Of a stretch of 44,032 nt of DNA, positions 8,660 through 20,606 are shown one piece after another; position 1 is the stretch's first letter; the number at the start of each line of letters is the position of its first letter. The notes below the pieces were generated by a model that was not told the origin of the DNA, searched no databases, and saw only the letters and a list, made by a program, of their open reading frames with translations. The position numbers and the translations under genes were made by a program. This DNA comes from Akkermansia muciniphila. GTDB taxonomy: Bacteria > Verrucomicrobiota > Verrucomicrobiia > Limisphaerales > F1-80-MAGS106. The stretch spans positions 1-44,032 of the forward strand of contig CAMBEJ010000025.1 of NCBI GenBank assembly GCA_945865375.1, read 5' to 3'.

Positions 8660-9427
8660 TCATTGCGTTTCGACCTTGGAGTCGGGATCGCGGTTGTTCT
8701 CCATGTTTTGGTGAATCTGGAAGTGCTCGTCCTTGTTCAACGGAAATTCGTCGGTGAACTGTGAGTGCTGGTATCCGTGAAGTTGCATCAGCAGCAGGAG
8801 CAACCCGGCGAACATCAAGGCCGCGTTTGCCACTTTGCTGAATTTGGTGAACGAAGCCGTCGTGCGCCAGCCCGCCAGAACAATCCACATGCCGGACAGC
8901 GCCACGATTTGTCCCAACTCGACGCCGAGGTTGAAGGAGAGAATCCGCAGCACCAGCCCATCCTGGCCAAGCGGCAGTTGCTGCAATCGGGTGGAGAGGC
9001 CGAAGCCATGAATCAATCCGAACAACGTCACCGCGCCGAGAAGATGTGGAGATTGGACACCAATGTATTGTTTGAACCCATCAAGGTTATCGAACGCCTT
9101 GTAACAAACAGTCAATGCGATGACGGCATCGACAAGGTAGTAGTTGGCTCTGATGTGGAGCAGCGTGGCAAAAACGAGAGTGACGCAATGGCCCAAAGTG
9201 AACGCGGTGATGAACTTCACGATGTCGCCCAATCGCGTCAGGAAGAACATCACGCCGAACAGGAACAACAGATGATCATAGCCGGTCAGCATGTGGGTCG
9301 CGCCGAGCTTGATGTATTCCAGGTTGCCGCCCTCCAGAATGCCCTGTTTGTCCGCATCGGAGATGCCGTGGGCGAAAGTGGTCAGCGTTGCCAGCCAGAG
9401 CGCGGTGACGATGAGAACGTATTTCAT
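8660..9427 (-). CDS. HupE/UreJ-family membrane protein
   Basis: The 255-aa protein from ATG 9427 has an N-terminal signal or first helix (LIVTALWLATLTTFAHGISD). The HupE/UreJ signature LGATHMLTGYDHLLFLFGVM follows, with further helices TAFTLGHCVTLVFATLL, FGLIHGFGLSTRLQ and LSFNLGVELGQIVAL. The conserved His and Asp residues in these helices are the presumed metal path. The family includes nickel permeases (UreJ, HupE) and many uncharacterised homologues. Its C-terminal tail is rich in His and Gln (HGYQHSQF, EHFQIHQN). It follows module A czcA by 31 bp, so it is probably co-transcribed with an efflux pump. No hydrogenase or urease gene is in the window. Confidence 0.85.
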   Translation of the reverse strand: MKYVLIVTALWLATLTTFAHGISDADKQGILEGGNLEYIKLGATHMLTGYDHLLFLFGVMFFLTRLGDIVKFITAFTLGHCVTLVFATLLHIRANYYLVDAVIALTVCYKAFDNLDGFKQYIGVQSPHLLGAVTLFGLIHGFGLSTRLQQLPLGQDGLVLRILSFNLGVELGQIVALSGMWIVLAGWRTTASFTKFSKVANAALMFAGLLLLLMQLHGYQHSQFTDEFPLNKDEHFQIHQNMENNRDPDSKVETQ

Positions 9428-9458
9428 GGGTGGAGCTTTCAGGCGGTTGTAGTGCGGC

Positions 9459-12713
<3,255 letters not shown>

Positions 12714-13982
12714 TTAATGGTCGTGGCTGGCGCCGGATTTCAGGACGTCGGCTTTGATGATGAAACTGTTTTCGGCGGCGTATTTCTGGCCGGGCTTCAG
12801 ACCAGACACGACTTCGGCCCATTCTCCATCGCGTCGGCCTAATTCGAGAATCGCGATTTCAAACATTCCGCCGTCCGCCATAAACACCACCTGCCAATCG
12901 CGGAAGGTCTGGAGCGCGCTCGCTTTCACGGCCACAGGCACTTCAGCTTCCTCCACCACAATTTCTCCGGTCACGAACAAGCCGGGACGCCATACACCCT
13001 GGGAGTTTGGCAACTCGACCCGCGCCAGCATCGTTTGCGTGTCTTCCGCGCCGAAGGGCGATATGTAGCTGACCGAGCCCGTCGCGTTGGTCTTGTTCTC
13101 GCCCGCGAAGATGGTCACGGTCTGACCGACTTTCAGTTTGTCGAAGTCTTTCCGGTTCACATTCAAGTCCACCCACACCGTGCCGAGGTCGGCCACGCTG
13201 TAAATCGCCTCGCCTTCCTTCACGAATTTGCCCTGCGTCACGTCCTTCTTGATGACTGTTCCGGCGATGGATGACTTCACTTCGTACGGCTGCAAGCTTT
13301 CGTTGCTCTCGACAACAGCCACGACCTCATCCTTGGCTACGGCGTCACCCAGGCGTTTGTTGATTTTCTTCACGATGCCCGGATAGCGCGGAATGACGTG
13401 CGTCATGTGGTCCTCGTTTGGCAGCACGCGACCATTGACTTTGATGATTGTTTTGATTTTGGCCGAGCCAGCCGATTCGATGACGATGCCCGAATTCTTC
13501 ACCGCTTCGGGTGTCATGACCGTGCGGCCTTCGTAGGAATCGTATTCCCAGCGATGGGTTTTGCCGTTGCGCTCCGCGATGACCTTCACGTCGAACGAGT
13601 GCGGTTCGACAATTTCCTGGTCGCCGAGCAGGTAGTCTTCGCGTTTCGTAAAGCCGATCTTGTCCACGGGCCCGCCGAAGCGGTGAAGTTCAATCGTCAG
13701 CTTCACTCCGGCTGGATCAATCGGCTTGTCCTTCTCGTAGAAGAACACGCGGAACTCCGGTGGAACTCCGCTCTCGAAGATGGTCACTTCCGTTCCAAAA
13801 TCGCCTTCGCGCAACAGGCGTCCGCCATGCGGACCTTTCGCAGCCTCGGCGACGGCTTCGGCGCCGTGGCCGCCCTCGCCGGAAACGTCGGACGCGGGTT
13901 TCGCGTTTCGCAGCACAAACCAAGTGAGGGCAGTTCCGGCCAGAAGCACGAGAATTACCGCTGTAAATTGTTTCTTGTTCAT
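12714..13982 (-). CDS. czcB: CzcB-type periplasmic adaptor (membrane fusion protein), full length (module A)
   Basis: This is a 422-aa adaptor that links CzcA to the outer-membrane channel. ATG 13982 gives a membrane anchor (MNKKQFTAVILVLLAGTALT). An extra N-terminal domain at ~40-150 starts KGPHGGRLLREGDFG and resembles the separate protein at 23380-23826. The barrel-sandwich halves follow (VIPRYPGIVKKINKRLGDAV, VKSSIAGTVIKKDVTQGKFV), then the beta-barrel (VWVDLNVNRKDFDKLKVGQT) and membrane-proximal domain. It ends in a short His tail, SGASHDH. An in-frame upstream ORF extension to 14069 overlaps tolC and lacks a membrane anchor, so it was not used. It follows the TolC gene by 49 bp. Confidence 0.92.
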   Translation of the reverse strand: MNKKQFTAVILVLLAGTALTWFVLRNAKPASDVSGEGGHGAEAVAEAAKGPHGGRLLREGDFGTEVTIFESGVPPEFRVFFYEKDKPIDPAGVKLTIELHRFGGPVDKIGFTKREDYLLGDQEIVEPHSFDVKVIAERNGKTHRWEYDSYEGRTVMTPEAVKNSGIVIESAGSAKIKTIIKVNGRVLPNEDHMTHVIPRYPGIVKKINKRLGDAVAKDEVVAVVESNESLQPYEVKSSIAGTVIKKDVTQGKFVKEGEAIYSVADLGTVWVDLNVNRKDFDKLKVGQTVTIFAGENKTNATGSVSYISPFGAEDTQTMLARVELPNSQGVWRPGLFVTGEIVVEEAEVPVAVKASALQTFRDWQVVFMADGGMFEIAILELGRRDGEWAEVVSGLKPGQKYAAENSFIIKADVLKSGASHDH

Positions 13983-14031
13983 AGGCAAAGAGTCGTTCAG
14001 TTCGTAATGGAGTGTTTGCAGGCCGGGCGGA

Positions 14032-15408
14032 TCACGGATGTGAGTTGCCTCCCTCGATGGGCTGACCAATTAGCCGCTCCAACTCCACGAGGAATTGATG
14101 ATAGGCAGTGGCCGTTTGAATGTATTCCTGCTTGATGTCGAAGAGCGTGCGTTGCGCGTCGAGGACTTCGAGATAGGAGAACCTTCCCTGGGCAAAGCCG
14201 TCCCGCGAAATTGCCAGCGCGTCCTCCGCTTTTGGCACAATCTCCTTTTGCAATCCGTCCATGACCTGAACGGCCCGCGCCATTTCTTCGTAGAGGCCGA
14301 GCAGGACCGTGCCGAGGCGAACTTCCGCCGCCTTCTGTTCCGCCTCCGTCCGGCCCAGCAACGCCCGCGCTTCCGCCATGCCGCCCTGATTGCGGTCAAA
14401 GAGTCGCAGCGGCATGGAGAAGCCAAGAACAAGCGCCATGTCTCCCGGCCCGGCCAGATGGCGAATGCCGCCGCCCACCGCCACGTTGGGAACTCGCCGC
14501 GCATCGGCCAGTTTGATTTCCGCTTCGCGCAGTTTTGTTTCCGAGACCCAGCGGGCGATTTCTGGGCTTCTGGAAATACGATCCACGAGACCTTCAAAAG
14601 GCGGGACTGGTTTGCGGGCGAACAAGTCCGCTTCCGCCCGGTTGAACAACGGTTGGGCATTCCGCCAGCTTGCCGACAATTTCTTGCGCGAGGCATCCAG
14701 AATATGGCGGGCGCTTCCCACCAGCATTTCGCCACGAGCCAACGCGACTTGCGCTTTGCGATCCTCCAAAGCCGAGCCTTTCCCGGCGGTCACGCGTTCC
14801 TGCACGATTCGGAGTGCGTCCTCCGCCAACTGCCGATTCGTCAGCGCCAAATCCAAAGCGTGCTGGTTCGCGACGACTTGAATGAAGCGTTGTGTCACAT
14901 CCCCCAAGACTTCCACCCGCTTCAATTCATACTCGGATTTGGTGATGTCTCGCGCCTGCGAGGCGACCGCCGCTCGTGCCGCTCGTTTGCCGCCGAGTTC
15001 AATCACCTGGCTCAGTTGCAGCGTGGTCTGAGCCTCACGAAAACCTCGGGTGTCGCCTGTGCCAAGCACGTCTTCCACTTCCAATCCCAATTCGGGATTC
15101 AGCCACAGCCCCGCTTGCAAGACGCGCGCCTCATTGGCCCGCGTCTGCCATGCAAACGGCGCAAGTTCCGGATTCTCCGTCAATGCCAGCGCCAGCGCCG
15201 CGCGCAGTGTTAGCACGCCGGTCGGCTCTCGCATCGGCGCGGAAGGTTCTCGTTGCTTCGGAATTTCGACTGGCCCTCTAGACGCGGCGCTTTGTGCCTG
15301 AGACTCCGGCTGGGAGTGGCTTTCGGCAGGCGGTTTCGTGACGCAGCCGGCCATGCCGAAAATCAAACCGGCCACAAACAGGTTTCTGACGGACACAATT
15401 CTCTTCAT
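14032..15408 (-). CDS. czcC: TolC/CzcC-family outer-membrane efflux lipoprotein (module A)
   Basis: The 458-aa product from ATG 15408 starts MKRIVSVRNLFVAGLIFGMA then GC, a lipobox that predicts lipid attachment at the Cys. After a Gln/Ser/Pro linker come the TolC-family helical hairpins. Landmarks are LRAALALALTENPELAPFAW, VLQAGLWLNPELGLEVED, LSQVIELGGKRAARAAVA, RRVPNVAVGGGIRHLAGPGD and FSMPLRLFDRNQGGMAEA, then FSYLEVLDAQRTLFDIKQEY near the C-terminus. The paired repeats (NPEL.../VPNVAVGGG...) match CzcC. It forms the trimeric duct of the pump. It lies 49 bp upstream of the adaptor and 100 bp after the small His-rich gene. Confidence 0.92.
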   Translation of the reverse strand: MKRIVSVRNLFVAGLIFGMAGCVTKPPAESHSQPESQAQSAASRGPVEIPKQREPSAPMREPTGVLTLRAALALALTENPELAPFAWQTRANEARVLQAGLWLNPELGLEVEDVLGTGDTRGFREAQTTLQLSQVIELGGKRAARAAVASQARDITKSEYELKRVEVLGDVTQRFIQVVANQHALDLALTNRQLAEDALRIVQERVTAGKGSALEDRKAQVALARGEMLVGSARHILDASRKKLSASWRNAQPLFNRAEADLFARKPVPPFEGLVDRISRSPEIARWVSETKLREAEIKLADARRVPNVAVGGGIRHLAGPGDMALVLGFSMPLRLFDRNQGGMAEARALLGRTEAEQKAAEVRLGTVLLGLYEEMARAVQVMDGLQKEIVPKAEDALAISRDGFAQGRFSYLEVLDAQRTLFDIKQEYIQTATAYHQFLVELERLIGQPIEGGNSHP

Positions 15409-15508
15409 AAAACGGACTTTCAACGGACACAATGGATCAAGGAAACAGAATCAGGGCGTGCGAGCAGACCGTGCGAACGGGGAAGGAATCCTCGGAAAGA
15501 GGACTCAG

Positions 15509-15934
15509 TTAGGAAGCAAGCGAAGGAGCGCGAACAGGGAGAGCAGCGCGGAAGGCGAACTGCCAGCTTGTGCCGAGTTCAGGTGGAGGTGGACTCAAGC
15601 TTCCACCACCGGGATCGGCATCCGGGTCTGCATTGAGCAACAGGACGCACAACAACTCAAGGCTGTGCGAGAGGTCGAGGGAATTGCTTAAAGGGCGCTG
15701 AAGTTCCTCGTGGCTGGATTCGATGCGACAGACCCCGTCAGCAGCCTCGTGGTTCTTGTCCGAATGATCAGACCCGTCGGCATGGGCATGGTCCTGATGA
15801 ATCAGTCCCAAGCTTTCCAATAGCGGATGCGATGATGCAAACGCGAACAGCGTCAACATCAGAATTGCCACTATGGGCTTGAGACATCTCACAACGTTAA
15901 AGGTATGGGCAAGGGCAACCCCGCGCAACGACAA
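15509..15934 (-). CDS. Small exported His-rich protein with SWQF...RAPSLAS tail (paralogue A)
   Basis: A protein of up to 141 aa heads module A. A hydrophobic segment (PIVAILMLTLFAFASSHPLL) looks like a signal peptide; GTG 15892 would place it right at the N-terminus, so the true start is uncertain. The mature part is rich in His, Asp and Glu (LIHQDHAHADGSDHSDKNHE), a probable divalent-metal-binding stretch. The C-terminus reads PPPPELGTSWQFAFRAALP then VRAPSLAS and closely matches the ends of the small proteins at 20058 and 29831. No known family was recognised with confidence. By position it recalls CopL, the small Cys/His protein encoded upstream of copAB in Xanthomonas, but that is analogy only. 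Confidence 0.72.
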   Translation of the reverse strand: MSLRGVALAHTFNVVRCLKPIVAILMLTLFAFASSHPLLESLGLIHQDHAHADGSDHSDKNHEAADGVCRIESSHEELQRPLSNSLDLSHSLELLCVLLLNADPDADPGGGSLSPPPPELGTSWQFAFRAALPVRAPSLAS

Positions 15935-15982
15935 TTTACGCGGAGCCGTCCCGCAAAACCGAATCCACTTGGGTGTCCTTTA

Positions 15983-18900
15983 TCATGAGTCTGCGGGGTG
16001 AACGGACGATACGCGACTCGGAGATTCGATCCCTCTGCGCTCCACCCACTCGTAGAGCACGGGCAGCAGGACGAGCGTAAGAAAAGTTGAAGTGATGATG
16101 CCGCCGATGACGACGGTCGCGAGCGGGCGCTGGACTTCTGCACCTGCGCCGGAAGCAATCGCCATCGGCACGAAGCCAAAGCTGGCGACTAGCGCGGTCA
16201 TCAACTTCGGGCGCAGCCGGGTCAGTGTGCCCTCGATGACAGCTTCGCGCACAGTGCGACCTTCACGCCTCAACTGGTTGATGAAGCTGATGAGCATGAT
16301 GCCGTTCAGGACGGCGATGCCACTGAGCGCGATGAATCCCACACCCGCGCTGATGGTGAAAGGCATGTCGCGCACCCACAGCGCGAAAATGCCGCCCGTG
16401 ACGGCAAGCGGCACGCAGACGAAAATGAGAGCGGCCTGCCGGAAGCTGCCGAAGCTCAGAAAAATCACGATGAAGATGAACACCAACGCCATCGGCACGA
16501 TGACGGCGAGGCGCAGCCGCGCCCGTTCCAGGTTCTCGAACTGCCCACCGAACTCAAAGTAGTAGCCGGGCGGAAATTTCACCTCGGCCTTGATGCCAGC
16601 GAGAGCCTCTTTTACGAAACCTTCCACGTCGCGTCCACGCAGGTTCACGAGCACGGCGGCGCGACGCTGGCCGGATTCACGAGTGACTGCGCCGACAGCT
16701 TCTAGCATCTCGAAGCGGGCAACTTGACCGAGCGTTAGCAAGCCGCCTTCGTCCGTCCGCACCGGCAACCGCTTCATCGTGTCCACACTTTGACGGGCAG
16801 CTTCGGCAAGACGCACGACGATGGGGAAGCGCCGGTTGCCCTCGATGATGGTGCCCACTTCCTCGCCCGCCAGCGCCGTGGCAATGGCGCGATTCAGGTC
16901 TTCGGTTTGCAGACTGTAGCGGCGGAGCGCGTCGCGGTCGGGTTTGATTTCCAGCAGTGGCGAGCGACCGAAGGCGTCGAATTCCACGTCGCCGCTGCCG
17001 GGAATTGTGCGGAGCAAGTCGCGAACTTCCGTGGCCAGCCGCTCCAACTCCTTGAAATCGTCGCCGTAAATCTTCACCGCGATGTCGGCGCGGACGCCCG
17101 CCATCATTTCGTTGAAGCGCATCTGAATCGGTTGGGTGAACAGATACGTCTGCCCCGGCACATGCACCGCGAGATCGCGGCGCATCAGTTCGATGAGTTC
17201 CTCCTTGGTCGCGGGACGGCCATTGATTTTGCGCCACTGGTTGCGCGGTTTGAATTCAACATAGGTGTCGCACAGGTTTGGCCCCATCGGGTCCACGGCG
17301 ATTTCCGCCGTGCCGATCAGGCCAAATATGCGGTCGATTTCGGGGAACTTTTCCAGCAGCCGTTTCTCGGACTGACGCTGCAATTCGGTGGACGCGCCCA
17401 GCCCGGCGCTGCTGCTGCGGATGAATTGCAGAAGCATCGTGCCCTCTTCGAGTTGCGGGATAAACTCCGCGCCCAGCCGCGTCAAGACCAACAGCGACGA
17501 GCCGAACAGAACTACGGCGGCTGTGACAACGACCAGTTTGAACTGGAGCGCCCACGCGAGCAGCGGTGTGTAAACCGCCTTGAAGAAACGCACGAGCCAG
17601 TTGTCGTCCTCCTTGATTTTGCCGCGCAGGAAATAGGAACAAAGCACCGGCATAAGCGTGAGCGCCAGGACGAGCGAACCGGCGAGCGCGAAGATGACGG
17701 TGAGCGCCATCGGGCGGAACATTTTTCCTTCGATGCCGGTGAGCGCGAGGATTGGGATGTAAACGACTGTGATGATGAGCACCCCAAAGAACATCGGGCT
17801 GGCGACTTCCTTCGCCGAGAAACGCACTTCGTCGAAGCGTTCGGCGGCGGTGAGTTCGCGGCCCAGTGCCTTCTGCTTGTGCGCGAGATGACGGATGATG
17901 TTTTCCACCATCACCACCGCGCCGTCGATGATGAGTCCAAAGTCGATGGCCCCGAGGCTCATCAGGTTCCCTGACACGCGGCTCTCCACCATTCCGGTAA
18001 CGGCGAAGAGCATCGACAGAGGAATCGCCAACGCAACAATCAGCGCTGCCCGCAGATTGCCGAGCAGCGCGAACAGCACGACCACGACGAGCAACGCGCC
18101 CTCGAACAGACTTGTCTCGACCGTGTGCAGGGTGCGGTTCACCAGGTCGGAACGATTGTAGAGCGGGCGCACCTCCACGCCGGGCGGCAGCTTCTCCTGG
18201 ATGTGTTTCAGCTTCGCCGCCACGTCTCGGGCCACGATGCGGCTGTTCCCACCCGCCAGCATCAAAGCGCCGCCGACCACGCCCTCTTCACCATTCACCG
18301 TGGCCGCGCCGGTGCGGAAACTCGACCCGATTCCAACCTGGGCCACGTCTTGCACGAGAAGCGCCTTCGCTGCCCCGGCGAACTTGAGCGGGATGTTCGC
18401 AATCTCATCGGTGGTGCTCACTCGGCTGTTGGCGCGGATGACGATCTGTTCGCCGCCGATTTCGACCAGCCCTCCGCCGACGTTCTGGGTGTTCTCACCG
18501 ATAGTGTGCGCTAGTTCATCCATCGTCAGGCCGACGCTCGTCAGACGCGCCGGATCGGGCATGACGACGATTTGCTTTTCATAGCCGCCGCTCGTGTTCA
18601 CCTCAGCGACGCCGGGCGTAGCACGGAGTAGTGGGCTGATGATGTATTCCTGAATCTGCTTGAGGGTCATCAGTTGCCCCGTTCGCGTCATCGTGGCAGC
18701 CGAGGTAACGAGGCTCTGAGTTTCCGCGTTCGTTGGTTTGAGCCTCCTCACGTCGGATGCAGGAGAGTTGGACGCAAAATCGACCGTGTAGTAGAAAATC
18801 TCACCGAGCGCGGTGCTGATGGGTGCAAGCCTGGGGTGCAGGCCGGGCGGGAGTTTTTCCGCCGCGACCAGCAGTCGCTCGCTCACCAGTTGCCGCGTGC

Positions 18901-19213
18901 GGTAGAGGTCAACGTCGTCCTCGAACGTCATGCGGATTTGCGAGAGGCCGAACTTCGAGAGCGAGCGCAGTTCGATCATGCCGGGCAGTCCGGCCATCTG
19001 GCTTTCGAGCGGGAGCGTGACGAGCTTCTCGATTTCCTCCGGCGCAAGCGCGGGCACGGCAGTGTTCAATAGCACCTGGGGATTGGTGATGTCCGGCACC
19101 GCGTCAATCGGCAGGCGTAGGGCCGACCATGCGCCGACACCAACAAGGACGAGCGCGGCCAGCAATACGAGCGGCCGTTGGCGGAGCGACCACTCGACGG
19201 TCTTGAGTATCAT
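15983..19213 (-). CDS. czcA: CzcA-type heavy-metal efflux RND permease (module B)
   Basis: The 1076-aa RND permease begins MILKTVEWSLRQRPLVLLAA and has [22 protein letters not shown]4 is AIDFGLIIDGAVVMVEN with D424, D430 and E437, equivalent to D402/D408/E415 of CzcA. The numbers are 20-22 higher than in its paralogues because of an insertion at ~151-174 (PASDVRRLKPTNAETQSLVT) that is encoded by a REP-like palindrome. The reading frame stays open. It is closer in sequence to the module C pump (shared EVASPMFFG, ALTGIEGKMF) than to module A. The adaptor gene stops 4 bp before its ATG. Substrate class is divalent cations by the triad. Confidence 0.94.
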   Translation of the reverse strand: MILKTVEWSLRQRPLVLLAALVLVGVGAWSALRLPIDAVPDITNPQVLLNTAVPALAPEEIEKLVTLPLESQMAGLPGMIELRSLSKFGLSQIRMTFEDDVDLYRTRQLVSERLLVAAEKLPPGLHPRLAPISTALGEIFYYTVDFASNSPASDVRRLKPTNAETQSLVTSAATMTRTGQLMTLKQIQEYIISPLLRATPGVAEVNTSGGYEKQIVVMPDPARLTSVGLTMDELAHTIGENTQNVGGGLVEIGGEQIVIRANSRVSTTDEIANIPLKFAGAAKALLVQDVAQVGIGSSFRTGAATVNGEEGVVGGALMLAGGNSRIVARDVAAKLKHIQEKLPPGVEVRPLYNRSDLVNRTLHTVETSLFEGALLVVVVLFALLGNLRAALIVALAIPLSMLFAVTGMVESRVSGNLMSLGAIDFGLIIDGAVVMVENIIRHLAHKQKALGRELTAAERFDEVRFSAKEVASPMFFGVLIITVVYIPILALTGIEGKMFRPMALTVIFALAGSLVLALTLMPVLCSYFLRGKIKEDDNWLVRFFKAVYTPLLAWALQFKLVVVTAAVVLFGSSLLVLTRLGAEFIPQLEEGTMLLQFIRSSSAGLGASTELQRQSEKRLLEKFPEIDRIFGLIGTAEIAVDPMGPNLCDTYVEFKPRNQWRKINGRPATKEELIELMRRDLAVHVPGQTYLFTQPIQMRFNEMMAGVRADIAVKIYGDDFKELERLATEVRDLLRTIPGSGDVEFDAFGRSPLLEIKPDRDALRRYSLQTEDLNRAIATALAGEEVGTIIEGNRRFPIVVRLAEAARQSVDTMKRLPVRTDEGGLLTLGQVARFEMLEAVGAVTRESGQRRAAVLVNLRGRDVEGFVKEALAGIKAEVKFPPGYYFEFGGQFENLERARLRLAVIVPMALVFIFIVIFLSFGSFRQAALIFVCVPLAVTGGIFALWVRDMPFTISAGVGFIALSGIAVLNGIMLISFINQLRREGRTVREAVIEGTLTRLRPKLMTALVASFGFVPMAIASGAGAEVQRPLATVVIGGIITSTFLTLVLLPVLYEWVERRGIESPSRVSSVHPADS
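18693..18761. repeat. REP-like palindrome inside czcA of module B
   Basis: The left arm GTGGCAGCCGAGGTAACGAG and the right arm (GAGCCTCCTCACGTCGGATG, 18740-18759) are imperfect inverted repeats. They match the arms of the elements at 23834-23915 and 28295-28380, whose consensus arm is GTAGCAGCCGACGTGAGGAG followed by GCTC. The element is read in frame as part of the pump, adding about 20 residues that the two paralogues lack. The left arm is more eroded than in the other copies. Confidence 0.75.
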
Positions 19214-19217
19214 GCGG

Positions 19218-19967
19218 CTATTTCCCCTTCGCTGGCATGACGCAGCACGCCTGCCCGCCTTTGACCGCCGCCAGTTCCGTCATCCACAGCGACATCACAG
19301 GCTGCAACACAACTTGGTCGCCGGAGTAAAGGCCGTCGGTGATTTCCACGAGGTCGGCGTTCGCCGCGCCCACCTTGACCGGAGTGCGAACCAGATGTTC
19401 ACCGCTCACCGTGTAGACGGAGTAGCCATCGCTGCATTGGAGCAACGCGGCGGCGGGAATGGACACGACGTTCGTGGCGTCGTCGCGGGTGATGCGGGCT
19501 TGAAGAAACGCTCCGGCCAACACGCCATCCGGCACGGGACGAAACTCGACGAGGACTTCGAGCGTGCCCGTGGCCCTCCGCAACTCGTCGGTCAACCGCG
19601 TTACTTTACCGTTGAACGGCTGACCGTCCGCTGACTGCAACTCCACAGGCTGACCGGCTCTCAGCTTTTCGGCTTGCTCCGGCGTCAAGGTGCCGCTGGC
19701 CTTTCCGCCGCCTTCGCCCACTTGATACACGCGCAGCGGCAGGTCAAGTGTCGCGCTCACTCGTTGCTCGGTGACTTCGGCGATCCGCACGCCCAGGGAC
19801 TGCCGCGTGTCCTCCGGCAACAGCAGCCCTTTTTTGCTGTGTTGCGGGCCGAGGACGACGGCTTCGCCCTCGCTGGCGGTCACGGAACTTCTAGGTTTGC
19901 ACGCGGTCATCGTCGCGCTCGCGAGCACCGCTGCCAGGATGGGGATGTAGAAATTGTTTTGCTTCAT
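19218..19967 (-). CDS. Short periplasmic adaptor lipoprotein (module B)
   Basis: From ATG 19967 this is a 249-aa lipoprotein (MKQNNFYIPILAAVLASATM then TAC as lipobox). It has the downstream half of a membrane fusion protein: LGVRIAEVTEQRVSATLDLP, LRAGQPVELQSADGQPFNGK, RATGTLEVLVEFRP, VVSIPAAALLQCSDGYSVYT and VEITDGLYSGDQVVLQP. A clear lipoyl/coiled-coil hairpin section is missing, and the protein is about 170 residues shorter than the module A adaptor. The C-terminus carries GGQACCVMPAKGK, a Cys pair where the other adaptors have His. It sits 4 bp before czcA and 90 bp after the small Cys-rich gene. With no TolC gene in the module it may borrow one from module A or C. Confidence 0.87.
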   Translation of the reverse strand: MKQNNFYIPILAAVLASATMTACKPRSSVTASEGEAVVLGPQHSKKGLLLPEDTRQSLGVRIAEVTEQRVSATLDLPLRVYQVGEGGGKASGTLTPEQAEKLRAGQPVELQSADGQPFNGKVTRLTDELRRATGTLEVLVEFRPVPDGVLAGAFLQARITRDDATNVVSIPAAALLQCSDGYSVYTVSGEHLVRTPVKVGAANADLVEITDGLYSGDQVVLQPVMSLWMTELAAVKGGQACCVMPAKGK

Positions 19968-20057
19968 AACGGACCAAACGGGTTTTACCGACCAAGGGAA
20001 CACACGCGGCGTGCGACAGGCACACCGCGACCGTGGGAACCTCCCGAACGGGATTCG

Positions 20058-20465
20058 TTACGAAGCGAGGGAAGGCGCACGCGGCGGAAGCGCGGCGCGG
20101 AAGGAAAACTGCCAGGAGACGGGCAAATCTGGTGGAGCGGTGGCGGTTTGAAGGGGTCCAATTTTACCGTGCCGTTGAACCTTCATGATAGAGGTGGTGC
20201 AATCGAACAACAGCACACCGGGTGGCGCGATGAGGAGCAACTGGTCTTGCTGTGAGATGTAATTGGCGGAAGCCAGAGCGCCGCACGGCTTGTCGCAGTT
20301 GCCTGGACCGGGAACGGAATGAGAATGCTCTTTGGAGCAGCAATCCCGCTTGCCCAGCAAGCCCGATGCGTCAATCAAACAACATGAAGCCGCTGGCACC
20401 CAAAGGAGCGCCAGCACCAACGCGACAAATGCCTTGAACCGCTGCACGGAAAAGCAATACCACAT
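20058..20465 (-). CDS. Small exported Cys-rich protein with SWQF...RAPSLAS tail (paralogue B)
   Basis: From ATG 20465 a 135-aa product starts MWYCFSVQRFKAFVALVLAL then LWVPAASCC, a probable signal peptide. The mature part is rich in Cys and His: CCLIDAS, KRDCCSKEHSHS, GNCDKPCG. The C-terminus reads APPDLPVSWQFSFRAALP then PRAPSLAS, nearly identical to the tails at 15509 and 29831. The Cys pattern and WVP-x-x-S-x-C motif are also shared with the 29831 copy. It is the first gene of module B and divergent from the cupin gene. Upstream frames up to 20897 on this strand overlap the cupin CDS and were rejected. Function unknown; metal sensing or buffering is inferred. Confidence 0.75.
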   Translation of the reverse strand: MWYCFSVQRFKAFVALVLALLWVPAASCCLIDASGLLGKRDCCSKEHSHSVPGPGNCDKPCGALASANYISQQDQLLLIAPPGVLLFDCTTSIMKVQRHGKIGPLQTATAPPDLPVSWQFSFRAALPPRAPSLAS

Positions 20466-20606
20466 CGGCAGTGCCGAAGCAATGCGGGAGATTGGTAGAG
20501 CGAGACGGGGTGGGGCCATGCGCGAAGCCAAGAGCCGGGACAGATGTGAAATTGATCCAATTGACTGGCGTTGCTTGCCGGTCCTCTTTGAAGGACAATT
20601 ACCAAC

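Noticed and set aside
16790..17974. 394-aa plus-strand ORF
   Set aside because: It is antisense to czcA of module B, whose motifs are unambiguous.
20561..20566. TTGACT as a -35 box for the cupin gene
   Set aside because: No acceptable -10 element is found 16-18 bases downstream, and promoter consensus in this phylum is uncertain.
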